From an uncultured Lactobacillus sp. (GTDB taxonomy: Bacteria; Bacillota; Bacilli; Lactobacillales; Lactobacillaceae): 5,934 bases of DNA. Below the pieces are notes generated by a model that saw only the letters and a list, made by a program, of their open reading frames with translations, was not told the DNA's origin and made no database searches. The stretch lies in NCBI GenBank assembly GCA_947252915.1, contig CAMXWI010000062.1, positions 1 to 5,934 on the forward strand, written 5' to 3'. This document shows, one piece after another, positions 1 through 5,530 of the stretch (position 1 is its first letter; each line of letters opens with the position of its first letter). The position numbers and the translations under genes were made by a program.

Positions 1-28
1 TGGGCTCGGAGATGTGTATAAGAGACAG
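1..28 (+). other. Illumina Nextera transposase adapter remnant (not genomic)
   Basis: Bases 10-28 are the 19-bp Tn5 mosaic end used in Nextera libraries (AGATGTGTATAAGAGACAG), and bases 1-9 (TGGGCTCGG) are the preceding part of the read-2 adapter. Only the outermost six bases of the 34-nt adapter are missing. This is library sequence left at a contig end, not a mobile element of the organism. It supplies a false in-frame GTG at 14, so an ORF caller will extend the next gene into it by five false codons. Confidence 0.97.
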
Positions 29-271
29 GACCAAGGGTATTCATTACTAAGTGCCTTTTTGGATACCGCATTAAATCAATTTATTTTACAAAGCGAAGGG
101 AAAAAGGCCACTGATCAACTTGATAAGGGTGCGCAGTTCTTTGCATACGGTATTCGGGGAATTATTATTGAATGGATTAAAAAAGGAATGGACGATGATC
201 CGTCAACTTTATTAGCGAAAACGTTACCATCATCGACAGAAAGCGTCGATCGATTATTTTCAGAAGTTTAA
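29..271 (+). CDS. TetR-family transcriptional regulator, C-terminal fragment (5' end missing)
   Basis: Only the last 80 codons are present; the gene runs off the start of the contig at the adapter junction, and its DNA-binding helix-turn-helix is not in the window. The visible part has the helical, hydrophobic look of a TetR-type C-terminal ligand-binding and dimerisation domain. The most telling stretch is FFAYGIRGIIIEWIKKGM, which matches the yGi-Giii-eWi-kgm pattern common near the C-terminus of DhaS-like TetR regulators (the TetR_C_8 type, from memory). The ligand and targets cannot be read from this fragment. It lies 157 bp upstream of gadC on the same strand, so it could control the gad genes, but position is the only evidence. 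No native start can be assigned. I am fairly sure of the family and unsure of the role. Confidence 0.75.
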   Translation, partial: DQGYSLLSAFLDTALNQFILQSEGKKATDQLDKGAQFFAYGIRGIIIEWIKKGMDDDPSTLLAKTLPSSTESVDRLFSEV

Positions 272-275
272 AATT

Positions 276-299
276 ATACACATTCCATAAAATGTATAT
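276..299. repeat. Imperfect inverted repeat after the TetR gene
   Basis: The arms ATA-c-ACATT (276-284) and AATGT-a-TAT (291-299) are separated by 6 bp and differ from a perfect dyad by one pair. The size and spacing would suit a TetR-type operator. It could equally be a weak hairpin ending the regulator transcript, although no good T-run follows. It starts 5 bp after the stop codon of the TetR-family gene. Confidence 0.35.
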
Positions 300-334
300 T
301 TCATCTCAAATAGAGACCGTTTACAATGAACATG

Positions 335-357
335 TAATCAGAACGGATCCCTGATTA
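335..357. repeat. Inverted repeat in the gadC leader (possible operator)
   Basis: TAATCAG (335-341) and CTGATTA (351-357) form a perfect 7-bp dyad with a 9-bp spacer that contains GGATCC. It lies about 70-95 bp upstream of the gadC start, where a regulator binding site would be expected. A TATTAT box overlaps its right edge (361-366), but no convincing -35 lies at the right distance, so I do not call a promoter. The dyad is seen; its use as an operator is inference. Confidence 0.4.
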
Positions 358-413
358 GTTTATTATTCCTGCGATCACAAATAGCGCTCACGTGATGGTA
401 GTCAATAAAAAGT

Positions 414-418
414 AGGAG
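414..418 (+). promoter_or_regulatory. Ribosome binding site of gadC (decides a TTG start)
   Basis: AGGAG at 414-418 ends 10 nt before the TTG at 429. No in-frame ATG lies nearby, and the first internal ATG is already inside the first membrane segment. The TTG is therefore the best start. Confidence 0.7.
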
Positions 419-428
419 ATGGATTATT

Positions 429-1895
429 TTGGCTGAAAATAAACAAGAAGCCAAAGACCTGAAGGCAGTTAACCAGATTACTGGGTTCCAACTGTTCTCC
501 ATGACCACTTCAATGGTTATGACGGTCTATGGATTTGCTTCATTTGCTAAGCAAGGCGCTACGGCGTTCTTCTTCCTGTTCTTAGCTGGTATTTTATGGT
601 TCTTACCTGTTACCCGTGCAGCTGGTGAAATGGCATCAGTTGATGGCTGGTCCAAGGGTGGTGTCTTCACCTGGGTAGGTAAGATGTACAGTGAAAACTC
701 TGGGTTCTCTGCATTGTTCTATCAATGGGTCCACATTACCGTTGGTATGAACACAATGATGATGTTCATCATCGCATGTTTCTCAGCTAGTTTGAGTTTA
801 CCTGCAATGTATGACAACCTTTGGGTTCGTTACATTTTGATTTTGATTATTATTTGGGGATTAATTGCCCTTCAACAACGTGGGACAAAGTTTACTGGTA
901 AGATTGCCCAATGGGGATTCACACTCGGTGTTATTATTCCTGTATTCTTCTTACTGTTCCTCTTTGCTGCTTACTTGTTAACTGGTCACCACATGTTGAT
1001 TACAATCAACTGGCACACAATCTTCCCACAAACTTGGTCTGGTAGTGTTCTGGTTGGATTTGTTCCATTTATCTTAGCATTCTGTGGTGCTGAAGGTTCT
1101 GCTCCTCACGTTAAGAACTTAAAGAACCCACATGCTTACGCTAAGGTTATGTTGGCATTATGTATCGCTGCGATCTGCTCAGATATCATTGGTTCAATGT
1201 CAATTGCTGCTACAATTCCTAATGACAAGATTCAATTGAGTAACGGAATTGTGTTTGCTTATGGTTCATTAGCTTCAATGTTCCACATGTCTGGTGAATT
1301 TATTCAACGCTTAACTGGTATTCTGTTAGCACTTGGTGTGTTGGCCGAAATTAGTAGTTGGGTTGTTGGTCCAAACGCCGGGATGCACGAAGCTGCTAAG
1401 AAGGGTTACCTTCCAGCACGGTTCGCTAAGTCAAACAAGAACGGTATTGGTACTAATGTCATGGTTCTCCAAGGAATTATCGTATGTATCGTTGGTGCAT
1501 GGTTGACCTTCGGTGCCGGTGGTTCAAAGAACGACATCAGTTTCCAAACTGCAATGAGCTTAACGGTTGCAATTTACATGTTAATGTACTTAATGATGTT
1601 TGCTGCTTACTTCCGTTTGATCAACAAGCATGATGATTTACACCGGACATGGGTTGCTTCACGTTCTAAGTTCTTGAAGAACTTGTATGCAATTGTTGGT
1701 TTTGTTTTGACCGCATTTGCTTTGATTGTTACATTCTTCCCACCAAAGGGATACTCAGTAGCACAACAACACACTTACCTAATGCTGTTGATTGTCGGAT
1801 TCGTAATTGTCTTCTTCGTTCCATTTATCATGCTTCGTTACCACAACAAGTGGACGAAGGAAGTTAAGGACGCAGGACTTTACGACGAAGATTAA
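429..1895 (+). CDS. gadC: Glutamate/GABA antiporter GadC (APC superfamily)
   Basis: This 488-residue protein should exchange external glutamate for cytoplasmic GABA across the cell membrane, supplying substrate to GadB and removing its product. It has about 12 hydrophobic segments, the first near residues 18-40 and the last near 448-470. Motifs shared with E. coli GadC include VYGFASFA (33-40, where E. coli has VYEYPTFA), AGEM-S-V-GW (65-74), RGTKFT (151-156), FCGAEGSA-HV (218-228) and GVLAEISSWVVGP (303-315). The start is TTG with AGGAG 10 nt upstream. Only about 20 residues follow the last membrane segment, so most of the roughly 40-residue C-terminal plug that closes E. coli GadC (511 residues) at neutral pH is missing. 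Codon choice is strongly biased (AAC, AAG, CAC, GTT), as in gadB, which suggests high expression. gadB follows on the same strand. GadC is firmly supported by the adjacent decarboxylase; substrate specificity is inferred. Confidence 0.93.
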   Translation: MAENKQEAKDLKAVNQITGFQLFSMTTSMVMTVYGFASFAKQGATAFFFLFLAGILWFLPVTRAAGEMASVDGWSKGGVFTWVGKMYSENSGFSALFYQWVHITVGMNTMMMFIIACFSASLSLPAMYDNLWVRYILILIIIWGLIALQQRGTKFTGKIAQWGFTLGVIIPVFFLLFLFAAYLLTGHHMLITINWHTIFPQTWSGSVLVGFVPFILAFCGAEGSAPHVKNLKNPHAYAKVMLALCIAAICSDIIGSMSIAATIPNDKIQLSNGIVFAYGSLASMFHMSGEFIQRLTGILLALGVLAEISSWVVGPNAGMHEAAKKGYLPARFAKSNKNGIGTNVMVLQGIIVCIVGAWLTFGAGGSKNDISFQTAMSLTVAIYMLMYLMMFAAYFRLINKHDDLHRTWVASRSKFLKNLYAIVGFVLTAFALIVTFFPPKGYSVAQQHTYLMLLIVGFVIVFFVPFIMLRYHNKWTKEVKDAGLYDED

Positions 1896-2021
1896 TTATT
1901 ACAAAATAACATATCGACTATCGTCAAGGTCCCTGAAAGGGGGAATTGGAGAACGAAGTTAGTAGTTGTCTGATTTAGTAAAGTAGTAGTCATATATTTT
2001 GTAGCGATAGGTTTTTAACAC

Positions 2022-2029
2022 AAAGGAGG
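2022..2029 (+). promoter_or_regulatory. Strong but distant Shine-Dalgarno of gadB
   Basis: AAAGGAGG is a near-ideal Shine-Dalgarno, yet 37 nt separate it from the gadB ATG at 2067; usual spacing is about 5-10 nt. A second, weaker AAGGA lies at 2032-2036. No purine-rich site lies closer to the ATG. The spacing makes sense only if the intervening hairpin is formed, if a mini-ORF at 2042 is translated first, or if the native start lies upstream. Confidence 0.75.
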
Positions 2030-2033
2030 GGAA

Positions 2034-2056
2034 GGAATTAGTTGGCTGCTAATTCC
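2034..2056 (+). promoter_or_regulatory. Hairpin between Shine-Dalgarno and gadB start
   Basis: GGAATTAG (2034-2041) and CTAATTCC (2049-2056) form a perfect 8-bp stem with a 7-nt loop. Folding it removes 23 nt and brings the distance from AAAGGAGG to the ATG from 37 nt down to 14 nt. Hairpins that shorten this spacing are known, for example in phage T4 gene 25. The hairpin is seen; its effect on translation is inferred. Confidence 0.6.
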
Positions 2057-2065
2057 GAAAACTAG
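2042..2065 (+). CDS. Possible 7-codon leader ORF, or displaced native N-terminus of gadB
   Basis: TTG at 2042 opens MAANSEN followed by TAG at 2063-2065; the gadB ATG begins one base later at 2067. AAGGA lies 5 nt and AGGAGG 12 nt before the TTG. Its opening TTG-GCT resembles the gadC start (TTG-GCT-GAA-AAT). Two readings fit: a leader peptide whose translation is coupled to gadB, or the true N-terminus of GadB put out of frame by one extra base in ACTAGTATG. L. brevis GadB, as I remember it, has about nine more N-terminal residues, which favours the second reading slightly. Confidence 0.3.
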   Translation: MAANSEN

Positions 2066-2066
2066 T

Positions 2067-3443
2067 ATGGCTGATATTAACGATGCTTTAGAGCAAAACT
2101 GGTTAGGTAGCGTTGAATCTGGCGAACATTTACCAGAAGAAGAAATGCCTGAAAAGGCAATGAACCCAAACGTTGCTGAACAATTAATTCAACACTTCCG
2201 TTTGAACGAAGCAAAGGCTAACCAAAACTTGGCAACTTTCTGTTCAACTCAAATGGAACCACAAGCTGACAAATTAATGGCAAGTGCTATGAACACTAAC
2301 GCCATTGACAAGTCAGAATATCCAAAGACGGCTGCCATGGAAGACCGTTGTGCTGCCATGATCGGTCACATGTGGGGTATTCCAGAAGATGAAAAGTTCC
2401 GGAAGGACTTCATCGGTACTTCAACTGTTGGTTCATCAGAAGCATGTATGTTAGGTGGACTTTCCATGTTATTCTCATGGAAGCACCGTGCTAAGGCTAA
2501 CGGCATCGACATCGATGACTTACACAATCACAAGCCAAACATGATTATTGGTTCTGGTTACCAAGTTGTTTGGGAAAAGTTCTGTACTTACTGGAACGTT
2601 GAAATGCGTCAAGTTAAGTTGGAACATGGTACCAACGAATCAAGCTTGAACATTGAAAAGGCAATGTCATTAGTTGACGAAAACACGATTGGGATTGTTG
2701 CTGTCTTCGGTATTACCTTTACTGGTGAAATTGATGACGTTCAAGCTCTTGATGCTGAAGTAACTAAGTACAACGAAGCTCACAAGGACATGCCAATTAA
2801 GATTCACGTTGACGCAGCTTACAACGGATTCTTTGCTCCTTGGGTTGACGGCTTCAAGCCATGGGACTTCCGTCTGAAGAACGTTGCTTCAATCAACGTT
2901 TCTGGTCACAAGTACGGAATGGTTTACCCTGGTTTAGGTTGGACTATTTGGCGTAAGAACGACTACGAACACCTTCCAAAGGAAATGCGGTTCTCTGTAC
3001 CATACCTTGGTGGTTCAGTTGACTCCATCGCTATTAACTTCTCCCACTCCGGTGCTCACATTGTAGGTCAATACTACAACTTAATCCGGTTTGGTAAGGA
3101 AGGCTTCCGTGCAGTTATGGAAAACGTACGGAAGGTATCAACTCACATTAGTGAAGTTTTGAAGGCCACTGGTTACTTCGAAATGATCACCGATGGTTCA
3201 CTTCTTCCAATCAACACTTGGAAGCTTCGTGATGATGTTGATGTTAAGTGGAACCTTTATGACATGGAAGATGCTCTTCGTTCATACGGTTGGCAAGTTC
3301 CTGCATACCCACTTCCAAAGGATCGTGACGACGAAACTGTTGAACGGATCGTTGTTCGTCCAGGAATGAGCATGACAATTGCTGATGACTTTGCTGAAGA
3401 CCTCAACCAAGCCATTGACGACTTAAACAAGAAGTTTAACTAA
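2067..3443 (+). CDS. gadB: Glutamate decarboxylase, PLP-dependent group II
   Basis: This 458-residue cytoplasmic enzyme converts L-glutamate to GABA and CO2, using up a proton, and works with GadC in acid resistance. The fold-type I PLP decarboxylase signature is clear: SGHKYG with the Schiff-base lysine K282, HVDAA with D249 for the PLP ring nitrogen, Q166 in SGYQVVWEKF (E. coli Q163) and GTSTVGSSEACM (117-128) around the phosphate. NLATFCSTQMEP (54-65), DKSEYPKTAAM (81-91), VDSIAINFSHSGAH (318-331) and RIVVRPGMSM (427-436) are typical of glutamate rather than tyrosine or histidine decarboxylases. The protein ends at DLNKKFN, about 14-15 residues earlier than L. brevis GadB, so the C-terminal tail that helps shut the enzyme at neutral pH is absent. 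The N-terminus is also short and the start site is odd (see the hairpin and mini-ORF entries). A terminator follows 17 bp after the stop. Confidence 0.96.
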   Translation: MADINDALEQNWLGSVESGEHLPEEEMPEKAMNPNVAEQLIQHFRLNEAKANQNLATFCSTQMEPQADKLMASAMNTNAIDKSEYPKTAAMEDRCAAMIGHMWGIPEDEKFRKDFIGTSTVGSSEACMLGGLSMLFSWKHRAKANGIDIDDLHNHKPNMIIGSGYQVVWEKFCTYWNVEMRQVKLEHGTNESSLNIEKAMSLVDENTIGIVAVFGITFTGEIDDVQALDAEVTKYNEAHKDMPIKIHVDAAYNGFFAPWVDGFKPWDFRLKNVASINVSGHKYGMVYPGLGWTIWRKNDYEHLPKEMRFSVPYLGGSVDSIAINFSHSGAHIVGQYYNLIRFGKEGFRAVMENVRKVSTHISEVLKATGYFEMITDGSLLPINTWKLRDDVDVKWNLYDMEDALRSYGWQVPAYPLPKDRDDETVERIVVRPGMSMTIADDFAEDLNQAIDDLNKKFN

Positions 3444-3460
3444 TTAGTCCGCTAGTTAGT

Positions 3461-3497
3461 AAAGTGCTTTTGAGTAATTGCTCACAAGCACTTTTTT
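3461..3497 (+). terminator. Intrinsic terminator of the gadCB transcript
   Basis: AAAGTGCTT (3461-3469) pairs with AAGCACTTT (3486-3494). The stem continues after one mismatch as TGAG/CTCA, with a 6-nt loop, and is followed by a six-base T-run (3492-3497). It begins 17 bp after the gadB stop. Confidence 0.92.
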
Positions 3498-3567
3498 ATA
3501 GAATTTATAGAAAAAGATTACTTAATCATTACTGTTTTAATGTTTAAGATTAATAGACAATCTTTGT

Positions 3568-3597
3568 AACGGTCTATCGTACGATAGACCGTTTTTT
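3568..3597 (+). terminator. Perfect 26-bp palindrome with T-run (second terminator)
   Basis: Bases 3568-3593 form a perfect self-complementary sequence with 13-bp arms (left arm AACGGTCTATCGT) centred between 3580 and 3581. They run into TTTTTT at 3592-3597. As RNA this makes a strong hairpin with a forced small loop and a U-run, that is, a plus-strand terminator in tandem with the one 71 bp upstream. A perfect dyad could also be a protein binding site upstream of the Spx-family promoter. Confidence 0.75.
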
Positions 3598-3665
3598 ATG
3601 GCAAAAACACTGCTATTAAGGCGTTTTGCGGTTCTGATAAAATTTAAAGATTCAATACTAATTAT

Positions 3666-3694
3666 TTGTTTAGTAGATATAATGAACATATAAT
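3666..3694 (+). promoter_or_regulatory. Sigma-A promoter of the Spx-family gene
   Basis: TTGTTT (3666-3671), a 17-bp spacer, and a perfect TATAAT (3689-3694), 41 bp before the start codon. Another TATAAT lies at 3678-3683 but has no good -35. The surroundings are very AT-rich. The gene is thus transcribed independently of gadCB. Confidence 0.75.
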
Positions 3695-3735
3695 ATATAT
3701 GATGATCAATAAATGGAGTGTGAGGAGGGATCTTG

Positions 3736-4143
3736 ATGATAATACTATATACTTCAGTAAACTCATCTTCATGTCGAAAGGCGCGGTTATGGTTTAAGCA
3801 ACATCAGATAAACGTTAGCGAACATAATATCTCCCTCGAGGGAATTACTCATGAACGGTTAGCTCAAATTATGAAACGAACTGAACATGGCACTGATGAT
3901 GTTGTGTGTACCAGATCAAATGCATATAAGCAGCTTGGATTACAAATCAATAGTCTGACTTTTGATGATTTCTTAGACTTAATATGTCGAATTCCTCAAT
4001 TATTAAAAACCCCGATTATTGTTTCACATTATGGTATTCAAATTGGTTTTAATCAGGACGCAATTCGGAGTTTTATTCCTCATGACGAACGTCAAGCAGA
4101 GATACTACAAGCTGAACGGGGAGCTCATGTATTAGCTCAGTAG
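3736..4143 (+). CDS. Spx/MgsR family RNA polymerase-binding regulator, single-cysteine paralogue
   Basis: This 135-residue protein has the thioredoxin-like ArsC/Spx fold and probably acts by binding the RNA polymerase alpha C-terminal domain to redirect transcription under stress. It aligns almost without gaps with B. subtilis Spx (131 residues, from memory): LYTS-CRKAR-W (4-19), TEHGTDDVV-TRS (49-61), LL-PII (89-95) and the C-terminal GFNQDAIRSFIP (104-115). G52 and R60, which matter for alpha contact in Spx, are kept. The redox CXXC is reduced to SSSC: C13 remains and C10 is Ser. R92 is Thr. The protein is therefore unlikely to make the Spx disulfide switch. The ATG at 3736 is 7 nt from AGGAGG (3723-3728) and is preferred to the TTG at 3733, which is only 4 nt away. 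Codon use is more AT-rich and less biased than in gadCB, so expression is probably modest. An arsenate reductase role is unlikely given the Spx motifs. Confidence 0.85.
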   Translation: MIILYTSVNSSSCRKARLWFKQHQINVSEHNISLEGITHERLAQIMKRTEHGTDDVVCTRSNAYKQLGLQINSLTFDDFLDLICRIPQLLKTPIIVSHYGIQIGFNQDAIRSFIPHDERQAEILQAERGAHVLAQ

Positions 4144-4228
4144 TAAATATTAGTTAACCGCTCCCATCAATTATGGATACTTTTATTTAATAGTTAGTCA
4201 TCAGGGGTTAAGAGATGGAACGAGAAAA

Positions 4229-4258
4229 AGGGGCTCAACCTGAATTGATTGAGCCCCT
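4229..4258 (-). terminator. Terminator of the minus-strand antiporter gene, possibly shared
   Basis: AGGGGCTCAA (4229-4238) and TTGAGCCCCT (4249-4258) form a perfect 10-bp GC-rich stem with a 10-nt loop. On the minus strand it is followed at once by a T-run (the A-run at 4225-4229 on the plus strand), placing it 31 bp after the stop of the broken antiporter gene. On the plus strand only CTGCTTT follows, so it would stop Spx-gene transcripts less well. No other terminator lies after the Spx-family gene. Confidence 0.9.
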
Positions 4259-4935
4259 GCTTTAAGCTATAGAAAGATAGGGTAGTAGTTAGTTAGTATG
4301 GTTATTGGTTTTTTCATCCAACAATCCGGTATGATATTTCCGAGTAGCATGATAAATGACAAATGGAATGATGACCACGATAATAAAACAGGTAATTAAA
4401 ATAGTCATATAGGTTCCTGCTGAAGAGGCGGGGAGTGAAGTTGTTGGGAAGAACGAAATAATGAACGCAAAGAGGGTTACTAAGAATCCGCAAACTGCGA
4501 TAATGGTCTTACCAACTGTCCCGCCAGGAACGTTGTAAGTACGTGGTAAGTTACGCTTCTTAAAGACCAGAACTAAGTAGCCAATAAAGAATAGGAAGTA
4601 ACCAACTAAGTAAATAACAACGGTGAGGCCCATTGCGGCAAAGAATGAAACATTACCGCCACCACCACCGAGGGTGAGAACAGCATCCCAGATGGAAACA
4701 ATCAGTCCTTGGACCATGATTAGACGCACCGGAATGTTATGTTGATTAGTCTTTTGGAAGTATTTAGGAAGAATCCCAACTTTGGCAGTGTCATAGATTG
4801 CCCGTGAAGGACCAGTAACCCATGAACTAATTTCGGCAATGACACCACAAGCCAGCATTAACCCAACGATTCTGGTTAACCAGCCAAGTTTACCACCACT
4901 GAGGTTAATAAAGAGGTAATTGAACGCTTGAACAA

Positions 4936-4939
4936 CCCC
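4936..4939 (-). other. Frameshift site 2 (-1 in a G-tract) of the second antiporter
   Basis: On the minus strand the middle frame reads S-A-G then goes wrong (LFKRS), while the other frame continues as GVVQAFNYLF. Five Gs in place of four would join them as LSAG-VVQAF, matching LSAG-VMQTF in E. coli GadC. The missing base is therefore in this run. Confidence 0.85.
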
Positions 4940-5524
4940 GCACTTAATGATAGTTGCTTTTGTGGGATCACCGCAGCAACGGTTAAACCACCTAAGGTAT
5001 CGAGGCAAATTGCCAAGATGACCAGAATGAACATAACTAATGGATAATTTCGATTGGGATTCTTTAATTCATTAATGTACGAGGCAGAAGCTTCTCCGCC
5101 CATGTAAGCTAAAATAAATGATACGAACACAACTAGCGTCGTAACTTTAGTAAAATCAGGAATGAATGCATGCGAAGTAAAGGAAATTAATAATTTACCA
5201 CCGGAGCAGAGATACCAGATGGCTAGAATAAATAGAATGGCCGATGGAATAAGAATGCCAATCATAAAACCAAATTTAGCAATCTTTTGGGTATATTTAG
5301 TTCCGCCCAATTGGGAGAATGTTACTAACCAGAAGACGATTAGCACACCAAAGAACTTTACCCACGGGTTGCTAGCTAATGCCGGCCAGCTGACAACGAA
5401 TGATAGGGCCCCTAAAATAAAGTAAATCATCGTACAGAAGTTAACGGTAATTTGGAACCATTGGAAGAAAATAGCAGCAAAACCAAAACGTTGCCCAAGG
5501 GTGTGGCTAACCCAGCTAAACTCA

Positions 5525-5530
5525 CCCCCC
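5525..5530 (-). other. Frameshift site 1 (+1 in a G6 tract) of the second antiporter
   Basis: On the minus strand the first frame reads KGWNDNGGG then TGA (5522-5524). With five Gs it would read on as [14 protein letters not shown], as expected for the loop that is GWEEGGVFAWVSNTLG in E. coli. A tract expanded by four Gs would fit equally well by frame. Confidence 0.85.

Larger units (their letters stand above)
1896..2066 (+). promoter_or_regulatory. gadC-gadB intergenic leader (171 nt)
   Basis: There is no T-rich intrinsic terminator here, so gadB can be read from the gadC transcript. Possible RNA pairings are a small CCCT-GAA-AGGG hairpin (1931-1941), ACAAAATA (1901-1908) with TATTTTGT (1995-2002), and CTATCG (1918-1923) with CGATAG (2005-2010). 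The two long-range pairings are not nested, so they would compete or form a pseudoknot. A TATATT box at 1993-1998 has only a poor -35 (TGATTT, 16 bp away), so a separate gadB promoter is doubtful. I do not recognise a known riboswitch or T-box. Confidence 0.35.

Noticed and set aside
10..28. Tn5 mosaic end as a real transposon end
   Set aside because: The bases before it are the synthetic Nextera read-2 adapter, so it is a library artefact.
1966..1998. Separate promoter for gadB (TTGTCT with TATATT)
   Set aside because: The spacer would be 21 bp, and the better-spaced TGATTT is a poor -35; co-transcription with gadC is simpler.
2067..3443. Tyrosine or other amino acid decarboxylase instead of GadB
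   Set aside because: Length, HVDAA/SGHKYG context, NLATFC, INFSHSGAH and RIVVRPGMSM match glutamate decarboxylases, and bacterial tyrosine decarboxylases are much longer (over 600 residues).
3733..3735. TTG as the start of the Spx-family gene
   Set aside because: It is only 4 nt from AGGAGG, while the ATG directly after it has 7-nt spacing and gives residue numbering identical to B. subtilis Spx.
4876..5008. Apparent separate starts for the middle and C-terminal pieces of the second antiporter (ATG at 5535 and 5008)
   Set aside because: The residues before the frame joins (for example MPRYLRWFNRCCG) are out-of-frame shadow, the pieces join into one GadC-like protein with single-base corrections, and neither start has a convincing ribosome binding site.
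5162..5425. Plus-strand 87-codon open frame
   Set aside because: It lies antisense inside the second antiporter gene, has no recognisable domain, and its peptide mirrors the codon pattern of the real minus-strand gene.
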